A stretch of DNA of 25,968 nt from assembly GCA_028279945.1 (NCBI GenBank), contig JANQMT010000115.1, positions 1-25,968 of the forward strand. The letters run 5' to 3'. Below are positions 15,315 through 24,339 of this stretch, one piece after another. Both the position numbers and the translations under genes were made by a program. The stretch comes from JAKSCF01 sp028279945. Lineage in GTDB: Bacteria; Bacillota; Clostridia; Peptostreptococcales; JAAYPU01. Below the pieces are notes generated by a model. That model did no database searches. It saw only the letters and a list, made by a program, of their open reading frames with translations, and was not told where the DNA came from. The first letter of the stretch is position 1. Every line of letters begins with the position of its first letter.

Positions 15315-16454
15315 ATGAAAAAATCAATGATTCATTTTATAGGCATATATACTTTCTCGTATTTTGCATTGGGAGCATTTGTGCCCCTTATTGCACAATA
15401 CTTATTGGAAATCGGATTAAATGGTGTACAGATTGGCACCATTATGGGCTTTGGTATGTTCACAGGAGTTATTGCTGCGCCTCTATGGGGCATGCTATGT
15501 GATCAAACAGGCAGTAATAAAAGAATTTTATATATACTTTTGTTGCTTCCCGCCATATTGAGCTTAATCTTAATTTTTTGTAAAAACTACTATGTAATAT
15601 TAGTGGTATATGGAAGCTTTTCTCTGTTTCAGAATTCAATATTCCCTTTAACAGATGCTTTGACTTTAAAGTTCACATCTGCTTTTGGTAAGATTCGACT
15701 TTGGGGGTCGTTAGGGTTTGCTATTGGCGTTTTTATTACAGGTATGATTGCACATGCCATAGGGCTGAAAAGTATTTTTATTATTTACTGTGTTGGGATT
15801 GTAATAACAGCATTATTTTTAATGAATATACATGAAGAGAAAAGCGTACCGTCATATGAGCATAAATTTAAAGGAATCGGCGAACTTTTGAGGAACAAAC
15901 CCTATATTGTTTTTGTATTGGCATCTATCTTTTCTCACGGACCGTTTGTTGCTCATACGAGTTATTTTAGTATTTTATATACGCAAGTGGGGGGGAACCT
16001 TGCAGGATTTGGACTTGTACTGATGATGAGTATGGCAAGTGAAGCACCCATGATGCACTGGATCCATAAACTCCAAGAGAAATTTTATGCGGAAACCCTC
16101 TTAATTATTACGACAATTATTTCAATATTAAGATGGTATTGGTACAGTACCATGCCGTCACCTCAATGGCTATTTGGAACATTTTTTCTTCAAGGCATTG
16201 TGACAGGTATTTTTATTGCTTTAGGGCTGCAATATGTGGCGGCTGTAACTAAACAAGAAAACAGGGCAACTGCCATTACGGTTTATAGTTCTATAAGCAT
16301 GGGATTTGGTGCAATGATTTGTCAGTTCTTAGGTGGTATAATTCTTGATTATTATGGTTCAGGAGGGATTTATTTTTCTTTTTCAATGTTCAATATAATA
16401 GCACTTATTTTATTTATGGGATTAAGAAAAATGAAGGAAACGAAAATAACGTAA
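15315..16454 (+). CDS. Major facilitator superfamily permease (MFS_1-like)
   Basis: Membrane transporter of 379 residues with twelve predicted helices. It resembles the LacY/nucleoside-symporter-like branch: APLWGMLCDQTGS in the loop between helices 2 and 3 and FGKIRLWGSLGFAIG at helix 5, a motif typical of this subgroup. The ATG at 15315 is used; the in-frame TTG at 15303 has no ribosome binding site, whereas GGTGA precedes the ATG. It appears to be a single-gene transcript, with its own promoter candidate and a strong shared terminator downstream. The substrate cannot be read from the sequence; sugars, nucleosides or aromatic acids are carried by relatives. Confidence 0.88.
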   Translation: MKKSMIHFIGIYTFSYFALGAFVPLIAQYLLEIGLNGVQIGTIMGFGMFTGVIAAPLWGMLCDQTGSNKRILYILLLLPAILSLILIFCKNYYVILVVYGSFSLFQNSIFPLTDALTLKFTSAFGKIRLWGSLGFAIGVFITGMIAHAIGLKSIFIIYCVGIVITALFLMNIHEEKSVPSYEHKFKGIGELLRNKPYIVFVLASIFSHGPFVAHTSYFSILYTQVGGNLAGFGLVLMMSMASEAPMMHWIHKLQEKFYAETLLIITTIISILRWYWYSTMPSPQWLFGTFFLQGIVTGIFIALGLQYVAAVTKQENRATAITVYSSISMGFGAMICQFLGGIILDYYGSGGIYFSFSMFNIIALILFMGLRKMKETKIT

Positions 16455-16514
16455 GAATAATGAGAGATGTAAAAACTGTAACCTCATCCTCCCATGTATT
16501 AATAAAAATTGATA

Positions 16515-16554
16515 TAAACAGCGAATAGTACAGGTGAATACTATTCGCTGTTTA
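16515..16554. terminator. Bidirectional terminator between MFS and aminotransferase genes
   Basis: A perfect 16-bp stem (16515-16530 with 16539-16554) encloses an 8-base loop. It sits between two converging genes, six bases from the aminotransferase stop, with T-rich sequence on its right side. It should stop transcription from both sides. Confidence 0.8.
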
Positions 16555-16560
16555 TTTTCC

Positions 16561-17742
16561 TTAAATGAGTTCCTTTAGATAACTATTGATTTTCTCTAAT
16601 CCGTGTTGCAAAGTTTCCATATCACATGCATAAGAAATTCTTATAAAATCATCCATGCCGAAAGCGATACCAGGGACAACTGCAACAGAAGCTTTATCCA
16701 GTAACTCTTTACAGAACGCCACAGAAAAAGATTTCTCAAAATGGATATATTTTTTATAATAAGAAACATCTATAAAGAGGTAGAATGCGCCTTGTGGTTT
16801 AACATAAGAGAGATGGGGCATGGCATCTAACAAAGTAACCGCTAAGTCTCTTCTTTCTTGATAGGCTTTTTTCATGAGCTCTATTTCATCTTTGCATTGA
16901 TCAAGTGCCCCTGCAGCACACCACTGAGATACTGTGGCAGGATGAGATATTAAATGACCTTGAATGGTTGTGATAGCTTTTGCCATTTCCTTATTGGAAG
17001 CAGAATATCCAATTCGCATACCCGGCATAGCCAAAGATTTGGATAAACCGTTTATTGTAATAGTAATATTCTTAATAGGCTCAGACAATGAGGCCATACT
17101 GACAAATGGGGCATCAAAACAAATTCGTTCATATATTTCATCGGACAAGATATAAATGTGGTTTTGGACACAGTAATTACCGATATCTCTAAGCTCTTCT
17201 TCTGAATAAACAACGCCGGAAGGGTTAGAAGGATTGGTCAGAAAAATCAGTTTGGTTTTAGGGGTGACTTTGGAAGCAATCTGTTTAGACGTCAACTTAT
17301 ATCCTGTTTCCTTAGAGGATTCAATGAATACAGGAACACCTCCTGTTAGCTTAACCATTTCAGGATAGCTTACCCAATATGGAATAGGTATTAATACTTC
17401 ATCTCCGGGATTTAATAGTGCCATCAGTGTATTGGTAATGGCATGCTTGGCGCCGTTGGATACAACAATCTCATCTAAATGGTATGAGGTGTTATTTTCA
17501 TTTCTTAATTTATGGGTGATAGATTGTCTTAAAGCTTCAAGCCCGGGAACTTTATCATATTTTGTTTTGTTCTCTTCTATTGCTTTTATAGCCGCGTTTT
17601 TTCCATGATTAGGCATATAGAAATCAGGTTCTCCGATGCTGAAGTTAATGATATTTTTTCCTTGCTGTTTGAGATCGGCTACTTTTTTATTAATTTCAAT
17701 GGTATAAGATGGGGTAATATTCTTTAATTTATGTGCTATCAT
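16561..17742 (-). CDS. Class I/II pyridoxal-phosphate aminotransferase (aspartate aminotransferase type)
   Basis: Fold-type I aminotransferase of 393 residues, the usual length for the AspB group. Key motifs: FSIGEPDF near 34-41, YDKVPGLEALR near 62-72, SNGAKHAI near 95, NPSNPSGVVYS (170-180), LSDEIYE (199-205), and GLSKSLAMPGMRIGY with the PLP-binding Lys235. A C-terminal Arg in DDFIRISYA should bind the substrate carboxylate. NPSNPSG replaces the more common NPxNPTG, a mild change. It begins after AGAGGTGAT and lies 18 bp downstream of the response regulator gene, so it is probably co-transcribed with it. That makes it a candidate target or partner of the two-component system. Substrate range (aspartate, tyrosine, alanine or other) cannot be fixed. 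Confidence 0.9.
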   Translation of the reverse strand: MIAHKLKNITPSYTIEINKKVADLKQQGKNIINFSIGEPDFYMPNHGKNAAIKAIEENKTKYDKVPGLEALRQSITHKLRNENNTSYHLDEIVVSNGAKHAITNTLMALLNPGDEVLIPIPYWVSYPEMVKLTGGVPVFIESSKETGYKLTSKQIASKVTPKTKLIFLTNPSNPSGVVYSEEELRDIGNYCVQNHIYILSDEIYERICFDAPFVSMASLSEPIKNITITINGLSKSLAMPGMRIGYSASNKEMAKAITTIQGHLISHPATVSQWCAAGALDQCKDEIELMKKAYQERRDLAVTLLDAMPHLSYVKPQGAFYLFIDVSYYKKYIHFEKSFSVAFCKELLDKASVAVVPGIAFGMDDFIRISYACDMETLQHGLEKINSYLKELI

Positions 17743-17760
17743 TTTTTATCACCTCTTAAA

Positions 17761-18468
17761 TTATTTGACGATACTGCCATTAAATTTATATCCTACCCCT
17801 CTGATATTTTTTATATATTTGGGGTTGTTTTCATTGATTTCCAGTTTTCTTCTCAGGTTACTTATATAGACCATAATTGTATTGGAATCGCCATCTAGAC
17901 TTTCCGTTTTCCAAACCATTTGAAACAATTGTTCCATACTAAAGACTCTTTTGGGATTCTTTACGAGTATGGACAGTATTTCAAATTCTTTAGCAGTTAA
18001 AGGAACCGGTTGATGGTCTACAAATACTTCATGATTGTCAATATTAACCGTTAATCCGGGAAAATGATAGACTTCGTTTTGCGGCATGTTAAAATTAGCC
18101 ATTCTGCTTCTTCTTAAATGTGCATTAATTCTAGCCATCAGCTCTCCTGGTAGAAAGGGTTTTGTAATATAGTCATCTCCGCCTACGGATAAAGCAATTA
18201 TTTTGTCTAATTCTTCAGATTTACAGCTTAGAAATAAAATAGAGCAATTGGTTCTTTTCCTAATTTCAAAGCATAAATCTTTACCATCAATATCAGGCAG
18301 CATAACGTCTAAAATAATGAGATCAGGGTTTACCTCAGATACCATCTTTAACGCAGTTCTACCATCATAAGCGGAATAAATATCATAGCCTTCTTTTTTT
18401 AGATAGGATTGAATAAGTTCATTGATTTCTTTTTCATCATCAATAATCATAATTTTTTCCTTATTCAA
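17761..18468 (-). CDS. OmpR/PhoB-family response regulator
   Basis: DNA-binding regulator of 235 residues: a receiver domain with the acidic pair DD near residue 10, phospho-acceptor Asp54 in ILDVMLPDIDG and Lys in YITKPF, then a winged-helix domain (LTAKEFEILSILVKNPKRVFS ... VYISNLRRKLE ... IRGVGYKF). The start is placed at TTG 18466-18468 because GAGGTGG lies five bases upstream; the in-frame GTG at 18475-18477 overlaps that site. Its partner is most likely the histidine kinase encoded 180 bp upstream on the same strand. Its downstream neighbour is an aminotransferase 18 bp away. The genes divergent from the kinase (symporter/amidohydrolase cassette) are possible regulon members (inference). 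Confidence 0.92.
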   Translation of the reverse strand: MNKEKIMIIDDEKEINELIQSYLKKEGYDIYSAYDGRTALKMVSEVNPDLIILDVMLPDIDGKDLCFEIRKRTNCSILFLSCKSEELDKIIALSVGGDDYITKPFLPGELMARINAHLRRSRMANFNMPQNEVYHFPGLTVNIDNHEVFVDHQPVPLTAKEFEILSILVKNPKRVFSMEQLFQMVWKTESLDGDSNTIMVYISNLRRKLEINENNPKYIKNIRGVGYKFNGSIVK

Positions 18469-18520
18469 TGATACCACCTCAAAGCTTTTCTTTTTTACAG
18501 TTTGTAAAGAGTATTATAAT

Positions 18521-18538
18521 GAAGAAAATATTTTCTTC
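18521..18538. promoter_or_regulatory. 18-bp perfect palindrome in the kinase-regulator gap
   Basis: GAAGAAAATATTTTCTTC is a perfect palindrome, 53 bp upstream of the regulator's TTG start. On the minus strand TATAAT-like hexamers lie on either side of it. It could be an operator for the regulator's own promoter, or a hairpin controlling the downstream gene. Confidence 0.35.
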
Positions 18539-18647
18539 CAACATTATATCCATCCAAACTTCTAATAAGATATGAAAAATTGTATCATATTACCGCTGTT
18601 TTCTCTATAGCCATTTCATTTGTATAATGGAAAAAAATATACAGATT

Positions 18648-20354
18648 CTATTCTTTATAAATTGGTAAAGAAAAGTTGAATAGACTGCCTTTACCTAAAG
18701 TACTTTCTATCCAGATTTCGCCATGGTGTGCGGTTAAGATTTCTTTACTAATGGTTAAACCTAACCCGCTTCCCTTCCCCCGCATTTTTTCATTTGTAGA
18801 GCCTTTAAAGAATCTGTCGAAGATATGTGGTAAATCCTCTTTTGATATCCCTGCACCGGTATCACTAATACCAATGATAATTTTTTCTTGTGTTTTTGCT
18901 TTTCTACATATAATAGTGATGGTGCCACCGGAAGGTGTATAATTTATAGCGTTATAGACAAGGTTCGTAAAGACTTGCTCAATTCTTTCTTTATCTACAA
19001 GAATATCAAAAGCATTTTTTTCTATTTCATAATGGATATAAACCTTTAAATTTAATCCGGCATTTTTGATATCCCAAGAGTGCTTATTAATCAGATCATT
19101 TATAAAGTCTGATACATTAACCTGCATGAATTGAAATGAAAATTGTTTGGTTTCAAGTTTGGTCAGTTGAAGCAAATCTTCAATGAGATGCTGTAAGGTT
19201 AAAACTTTAGAAAAAATAACATCAATGGCATTTTTTCTTGAAGCCGAATCGCTAAAGGTGCCGTCTTTAACAGCAGATATATAACCTAGAATAGATGTAA
19301 CAGGCGTTTTCAATTCATGAGAAATATAGGACAACAAAAGCTGGCGGGCTTTTCTTGATTGTATTAAACTTTCTTCTGCTTCTTTTCTTTGTGTTATATC
19401 TCTAATAATACCTTCAATTCCGGTGCAAATAGAATACTCAATTATAGCTGAATTTCTAAACTCTACCCAAATATAGTTACCATCCATACATTGCCATCTT
19501 AATACAGTAGAAATATTACTATTTTTTTCAGAAAACAATGATTGAGATTTGCTGCGATCTTTTGGATGGGTGATCTCAATATGTAATTTAGGATTTTTAT
19601 AAAAATCATCCGGGCTGTATCCGGTAATTTTTTTAACAGAAGGACTGATATATGAAAAACTTGGATGTGGTATTAATTTAAAATAAAAGATAATATCTGT
19701 AGCATTTTCTGCAAGAAGCTTAAATTGACTGTTTCTTACATCCAGTTCACTTTTGATTTTTTGAAGGTATATAAGAAGAATACAAAAGTTAAGAATGTTG
19801 GCCAAGATGATTTCATAAAAAAAAGTAGAACTATCGAAATGATAAGCCTGATAATAAGGAAAATATATCTTACTTATCCCCCAGAGAGAGAAAATAACAA
19901 TGGTTAAAATTTTTTCCAGCCGATCTATATTCCAATTTTTCCAGAGGATATAGCATAGTACAATTGACAAAACAGCTTGATAAATCGAAATGGGAAATAA
20001 TATTAAAGTGATATCAAAGCCATAAACAATAGCGATAACACACCAGATGATCTGATAAAGGGAATACTTCAGCCAATGGTTAGGAACCCGTATATTCATG
20101 AAAGAGTAGATGCCAAAAAGGAGGAAAACAATATTAAACAAATCCAGTACTTTTCTTATAGCGAGTAATATGGTCATATCCGTGTTTTTAAGAAAAAATA
20201 AAACAAATAAAAGGCTAACAGAATAAGTAACCCAGCTAAGTGTCCAGTAGCTGATATACTTCTCTTGATTTCTCAAAAAAATAAAAAAATACACGACAGA
20301 GATTAGCATTGTGAGAATAACTAAAATCAATAACGAGGGAGAAGAATACTGCAT
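18648..20354 (-). CDS. Membrane sensor histidine kinase with PAS domain
   Basis: Sensor kinase of 568 residues. About seven hydrophobic helices occupy residues 5-200 with very short loops, so the input is probably sensed in or near the membrane. A PAS domain follows (about 205-325, ending GIIRDITQRKEAEE). Next are HisKA with phospho-acceptor His346 in SYISHELKTPV and a HATPase domain: N box NLVYNAINYTPSGG (464-477), G1 DTGAGI (498-503) and G2 GKGSGLGL (526-533). All catalytic motifs are intact. The ATG at 20354 is used, with a modest AAGGGGC site. The response regulator lies downstream on the same strand after 179 bases. The kinase diverges from the DUF3311/symporter cassette, an arrangement often seen when a sensor controls a neighbouring transporter; that link is inferred. 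Confidence 0.92.
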   Translation of the reverse strand: MQYSSPSLLILVILTMLISVVYFFIFLRNQEKYISYWTLSWVTYSVSLLFVLFFLKNTDMTILLAIRKVLDLFNIVFLLFGIYSFMNIRVPNHWLKYSLYQIIWCVIAIVYGFDITLILFPISIYQAVLSIVLCYILWKNWNIDRLEKILTIVIFSLWGISKIYFPYYQAYHFDSSTFFYEIILANILNFCILLIYLQKIKSELDVRNSQFKLLAENATDIIFYFKLIPHPSFSYISPSVKKITGYSPDDFYKNPKLHIEITHPKDRSKSQSLFSEKNSNISTVLRWQCMDGNYIWVEFRNSAIIEYSICTGIEGIIRDITQRKEAEESLIQSRKARQLLLSYISHELKTPVTSILGYISAVKDGTFSDSASRKNAIDVIFSKVLTLQHLIEDLLQLTKLETKQFSFQFMQVNVSDFINDLINKHSWDIKNAGLNLKVYIHYEIEKNAFDILVDKERIEQVFTNLVYNAINYTPSGGTITIICRKAKTQEKIIIGISDTGAGISKEDLPHIFDRFFKGSTNEKMRGKGSGLGLTISKEILTAHHGEIWIESTLGKGSLFNFSLPIYKE

Positions 20355-20640
20355 AGTGACAGCCCCTTTTTTTAGGTGATATGTGGTATTTAGTATACAG
20401 TTATTTAAAAATAAATATGTTCCAATACTATTATATTTTTTTTAAGGCTTACTTTAAATAGAAAACCTATTATTTTAAGAAAGTTTAAGTTTGCATTAAG
20501 GTTATATATAGATTCACTGTATATAATGAGGTAACATATATGTTTCTTAATCTATTAGACATGTCTAAGTGAACCCTGATTTCTTATCACATAACTCATT
20601 GAATTCATCAAATTAAAAGATTTTCAAAGGAGGAATGATT

Positions 20641-20880
20641 ATGAAAAAAGCTCAAAGGTCAAGCACAAATAAACTTATTTGGACGTTACTGATCATTGGT
20701 TTTGCCATTATGGAGTTTCCCGGTATCTTTTTTATTAACAGAATAGAGCCTATGATTTTTGGATTACCATTTATTTATGGCTTTATTATTATCATGTGGG
20801 CGTATATGTGTGCTGTTTTATTTTATGCATACAAAGTAAACTGGGGAAAAAACGATAATGAAAAAGGAGGGGATGCATAA
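20641..20880 (+). CDS. DUF3311 small membrane protein, partner of sodium:solute symporter
   Basis: Protein of 79 residues with two transmembrane helices (about 11-31 and 41-65) and a charged C-terminus, a typical DUF3311 protein (like B. subtilis YhjC). These are usually encoded directly before an SSS-family symporter and are thought to be accessory subunits. The ATG at 20641 is chosen because AAAGGAGG ends seven bases before it; the ATG at 20635 is too close to that site. Its stop codon overlaps the next start by one base (TAATG), so the two proteins are translationally coupled, consistent with fixed-ratio production. Confidence 0.85.
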   Translation: MKKAQRSSTNKLIWTLLIIGFAIMEFPGIFFINRIEPMIFGLPFIYGFIIIMWAYMCAVLFYAYKVNWGKNDNEKGGDA

Positions 20881-22358
20881 TGAGTCAAAATATTAGTGCA
20901 GTTCTAATACTGGGTTTATTCATGATTATACCGCTTATTATGGGAGCGGTAGCAGGAAAAAAATCCCTTCCAACAACAGAGGACTTCTTTGTACAAGGAA
21001 GAGGAATGGGTTCCGTAGCAGTATTTTTTACAGTTGCAGCAACTTGGTGGAGTTCCTTTGCTTTTTTAGGGTCTAATGCTTATTTTTATACAAGAGGACC
21101 TGTATATTGGACAGCTATAGCATGGAATATTTTATTTGGTATTTTGTATTATGTGGTAGGAAAGCCTGTTTGGTACTACGGAAAGACCAACAATTACATC
21201 ACACCGAAAGATTTTTTTACCCATCAATACGGGTCAGAAACCTTGGGAAATATTATCGCATTAATTATGTTGATTTTTACTTTACCATATCTTCAAATTC
21301 AATTAACAGGTGGCGCCTACTTAATTGAAGTGGCATCTGGCGGTTTGATTCCTTGGAAGATAGGTGGATTATTATTTTATGTTGTTATTATCATATATGT
21401 TTGGTCAGGTGGACTTAGAGCCGTTGCTTGGACAGATATATTCTACGGTGTTTTATTATTCTTCGGAATGGTGTTCGCAGGATTCTTTATTGCAGGTAAG
21501 GTAGGCGGGGTATCCGCTGTATTTGAAACTTTAAAGCAAACTATGCCGGAAACGTTGACTCTTCCAGGCCCCAGAGGCATAGACAGTGAAATGATGTGGA
21601 TATCCATGTTTCTTATGACGCCTATTGGGGCATTTATGGGGCCCCAACTTTGGACACGTATGTATGCGGTAAAATCACCAAGGCTCTTTAACTTAATGCC
21701 TTTCTTGCTGGGTTTTGCTGCCATTGCTTATATAGGCTCTATGCTTGTAGGGACAACAGGAATGATTTTAGAGCCGGGGCTGGAGCGAGCGGACACAGTA
21801 TTACCGGTTATGTTATTCAAATATGCGCCTTTTGCATTAGCATCTCTGATCATTGCATGTGGTGCGGCAGCAGCCATGTCAACGGCCAACTCACAAATTC
21901 ACGCTATGTCGGCAGGATATACTTGTGACTTTCATAAAAAATACATTAACCCGGATATAAAAGAAGAAAAATTGGTTTGGGTTGGGCGCTGGGCCATATT
22001 AATATTCGCAGCGGTTGCTTATGTTATGTCTGTTTTTATTCCGGGACTATTGGTTACCATAGGAATGGTAGCTTTGAGCGGGACAGCTCAAGTATTTATT
22101 CCAACTGTGGGGGCACTGTTCTGGAGACGCGCTAATGCACCAGGTGCTATACTGGCAACACTATCCGGTGTATTTGTGCTATGCCTCATCACCTTCGTAC
22201 CATCCATTAAAGCACCTTTTGGTATGCATGCAGGATTGGCAGCATTTATTGTGAATGCTGTGGTATTTATAATAGTATGTCTTGTGACAGCACCTAGAGA
22301 TGAAGCATTAATGGAAGAACTGGACAATCAAAAAGAAGCATACTATAGTGCTTATTAA
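20880..22358 (+). CDS. Sodium:solute symporter (SSS family), copy 1
   Basis: Sodium-driven uptake permease of 492 residues with about 13 helices. Family features: TTEDFFVQGRGMGS near residue 32, ATWWSSFAFLG near 53, and MSTANSQIHAMSAGY in the middle of the protein, which includes the conserved Ser/Thr-rich helix linked to sodium binding. It is translated from an ATG overlapping the DUF3311 stop, after AAGGAGGGG. The B. subtilis YhjB/YhjC pair has the same two-gene plan. A perfect hairpin follows it, then an amidohydrolase gene, so the transporter may import that enzyme's substrate or product. A very similar symporter lies at 24340-25749. The substrate is unknown; monocarboxylates or amide/amino-acid-like compounds are possible. 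Confidence 0.93.
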   Translation: MSQNISAVLILGLFMIIPLIMGAVAGKKSLPTTEDFFVQGRGMGSVAVFFTVAATWWSSFAFLGSNAYFYTRGPVYWTAIAWNILFGILYYVVGKPVWYYGKTNNYITPKDFFTHQYGSETLGNIIALIMLIFTLPYLQIQLTGGAYLIEVASGGLIPWKIGGLLFYVVIIIYVWSGGLRAVAWTDIFYGVLLFFGMVFAGFFIAGKVGGVSAVFETLKQTMPETLTLPGPRGIDSEMMWISMFLMTPIGAFMGPQLWTRMYAVKSPRLFNLMPFLLGFAAIAYIGSMLVGTTGMILEPGLERADTVLPVMLFKYAPFALASLIIACGAAAAMSTANSQIHAMSAGYTCDFHKKYINPDIKEEKLVWVGRWAILIFAAVAYVMSVFIPGLLVTIGMVALSGTAQVFIPTVGALFWRRANAPGAILATLSGVFVLCLITFVPSIKAPFGMHAGLAAFIVNAVVFIIVCLVTAPRDEALMEELDNQKEAYYSAY

Positions 22359-22384
22359 AGCATTCAATTTATAGTTATAACAGT

Positions 22385-22412
22385 GAAGAAAGCTCCAATT
22401 GGAGCTTTCTTC
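22385..22412. terminator. Perfect hairpin after symporter copy 1
   Basis: A 28-base perfect palindrome: 12-bp arms (22385-22396 and 22401-22412) around AATT. Only a broken T-run follows (TTCTTCTTG), so termination may be partial, allowing read-through into the amidohydrolase gene. Confidence 0.6.
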
Positions 22413-22508
22413 TTGACAAAATGAAAATGAACATAAGGCAAAGTTTTTCAAATTAAGACATAATCAAAAAAATTATAGGATGAATTGATTTTATAAAAAG
22501 GAGGAGAA

Positions 22509-24113
22509 ATGTATATATATGGAGACATAGTGTTTATCAATGGAAATGTTATAACCGTAAATCAAAATAATGAAATTTTTGAAGCTGCAGCCATTAAAGA
22601 AGATAAGATCATTTTTGTAGGAAGTAATAAGGAAGCTGAAACATATATAGGTGAAAAGACGAAAACCATAGATCTAAAGGGCAGAAGTCTACTTCCGGGG
22701 TTTATTGATTCACACGTTCATATGGCTGTTTATGGCATGAATGCATTGGGAATTGACTGTCGATATCCTGGGGTTAAATCCATTGAAGATATAAAAAACC
22801 TCATAAAGGAAGCATCAAAAAAAATACCCAAAGGAGAATGGATTCGGGGCTGGGGATACGATCATTCAAAATTAAAGGAAAACAGACATCCCACAAGATG
22901 GGATTTAGATGAAGCAGCACCTAATCATCCGGTAATATTGACGAGAACTTGTGCGCATATTTCTACCCACAATAGCAAAAGTTTAAAACTAGCAGGTATT
23001 GATGAAAATTCCGATAGTCCACCCGGAGGAGAGATAGAAAAAAAAGATGGTATGCCTACAGGTGTCATGAAAGAAAATGCTCATATGAATATGTTGAAAG
23101 TCAGTCAATTTTCTAAAGAAGAGCTGATCAAAGGATTAAAACGGGCCAATGATGACTTTATAAAACAAGGGATTACTTCATTGCATGATGCAGGCGGATA
23201 TAGTGCTGTACAAATGGCAGCCATGCAGGAAGCCGTTGAAGAAAAGATTGTGAACATTAGAATCTATTCCATTATATTTTCTTTCGTGGAAAATATAAAC
23301 TTTATCAAAGACTATGTAAAAATAGGTCTTTATACCAATTTTGGGAATGAAAAATTTAAGCTTGGGCCTATTAAAATAATGACAGATGGCAGCAGCAGCG
23401 GTCCTACTGCAGCAACTAATGAGCCATATTCAAACGGTTCGGGAAGCAGAGGCATCATGTGCATGACAAAAGAAGATATAGAAGACCATATTTTGGAGGC
23501 ACATGCTGCAGGGTATCAGGTCACGGCCCATGCAGTAGGGGATAGGGCTATTGAGCAAGTGATTGGTGCCATTGAAAAAGCTTTAAAAGTAATGCCTAAG
23601 AAAAATCATAGACATAGAATTGAGCATTGTGCTATTGTAAATGAGAAAATTATATCTAAAATAAAACAATTAGGCATTATACCCATTCCACAACCCACCT
23701 TTCTATTTGAATTTGGAGATGGGTATATGGTGAATTATGGGGAAAAAAGAGTAAACAAAATGTTCCCGTGTAAAACTTTTATCCAAAATAATATTATCTG
23801 TGCCGGAAGCTCTGATTGTCCAATTACCTTTATAAATCCTTTGTTGGGTATTCATATGGCTGTGAATAGAATCACACAAACCGGTCAAAAGATTAGTCAA
23901 GAAGAGAAGATATCGGTAGAGGAAGCCATTAAGATGTATACTTATAATGGAGCATATGCAAGTTTTGAAGAAAATATAAAAGGAAGCTTAGAGGTTGGTA
24001 AACTAGCTGACCTTGTAATATTATCAGAAAATATACTAGAATGTAGTGCAGAAAAAATAAAAGAAATTGAAGTAGATATGACAATAATAGGAGGAAAAAT
24101 ATTAACACAATAG
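22509..24113 (+). CDS. YtcJ-type amidohydrolase (amidohydrolase family 3)
   Basis: Metal-dependent hydrolase of 534 residues, likely cytoplasmic because no signal peptide is present. It begins directly after AAAGGAGGAG. Metal-binding and catalytic positions of the superfamily are visible: His69 and His71 in SHVH, Lys290 in IKIMTDGSSSG, His342 in AHAVGDRA, His374 in RIEH, and Asp437 in SSDCPI. The N- and C-terminal beta-sandwich strands (DIVFINGNVITV and GKLADLVIL) are complete. YtcJ-like enzymes deacylate amides; few substrates are known. It is flanked on both sides by paralogous sodium symporters, so it most likely processes something those transporters carry (inference). Not enough is visible to assign a specific substrate. 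Confidence 0.9.
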   Translation: MYIYGDIVFINGNVITVNQNNEIFEAAAIKEDKIIFVGSNKEAETYIGEKTKTIDLKGRSLLPGFIDSHVHMAVYGMNALGIDCRYPGVKSIEDIKNLIKEASKKIPKGEWIRGWGYDHSKLKENRHPTRWDLDEAAPNHPVILTRTCAHISTHNSKSLKLAGIDENSDSPPGGEIEKKDGMPTGVMKENAHMNMLKVSQFSKEELIKGLKRANDDFIKQGITSLHDAGGYSAVQMAAMQEAVEEKIVNIRIYSIIFSFVENINFIKDYVKIGLYTNFGNEKFKLGPIKIMTDGSSSGPTAATNEPYSNGSGSRGIMCMTKEDIEDHILEAHAAGYQVTAHAVGDRAIEQVIGAIEKALKVMPKKNHRHRIEHCAIVNEKIISKIKQLGIIPIPQPTFLFEFGDGYMVNYGEKRVNKMFPCKTFIQNNIICAGSSDCPITFINPLLGIHMAVNRITQTGQKISQEEKISVEEAIKMYTYNGAYASFEENIKGSLEVGKLADLVILSENILECSAEKIKEIEVDMTIIGGKILTQ

Positions 24114-24164
24114 TGAGCAACAATTTATGAAACCAATATATAATAAATACTTTTCGTTTTAAAG

Positions 24165-24198
24165 AACTGGGTAAATTCATTTGATTTCTCAGTTTTTT
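24165..24198 (+). terminator. Rho-independent terminator after the amidohydrolase gene
   Basis: AACTGGG pairs with CTCAGTT (one G-T pair) around a loop of about 16 bases and runs into six T. It separates the amidohydrolase from symporter copy 2, which would then need its own promoter in 24199-24325. Confidence 0.65.
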
Positions 24199-24339
24199 AT
24201 TATGCTTTGTTGAATATTTACTTTTAATCAAGTCTAAAAGTAGATATAATATCATTATCTCAAATGCATTTCAGAACATCAAAATGACATTTTCTAATGA
24301 TTGATTCACATAAAGAATTTCACTAAGGAGAGAAAGTTA

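Noticed and set aside
24114..24339. Searched for a second DUF3311 gene before symporter copy 2
   Set aside because: The 226 bp contain a terminator and stop codons in the plus-strand frames; no two-helix protein can be read.
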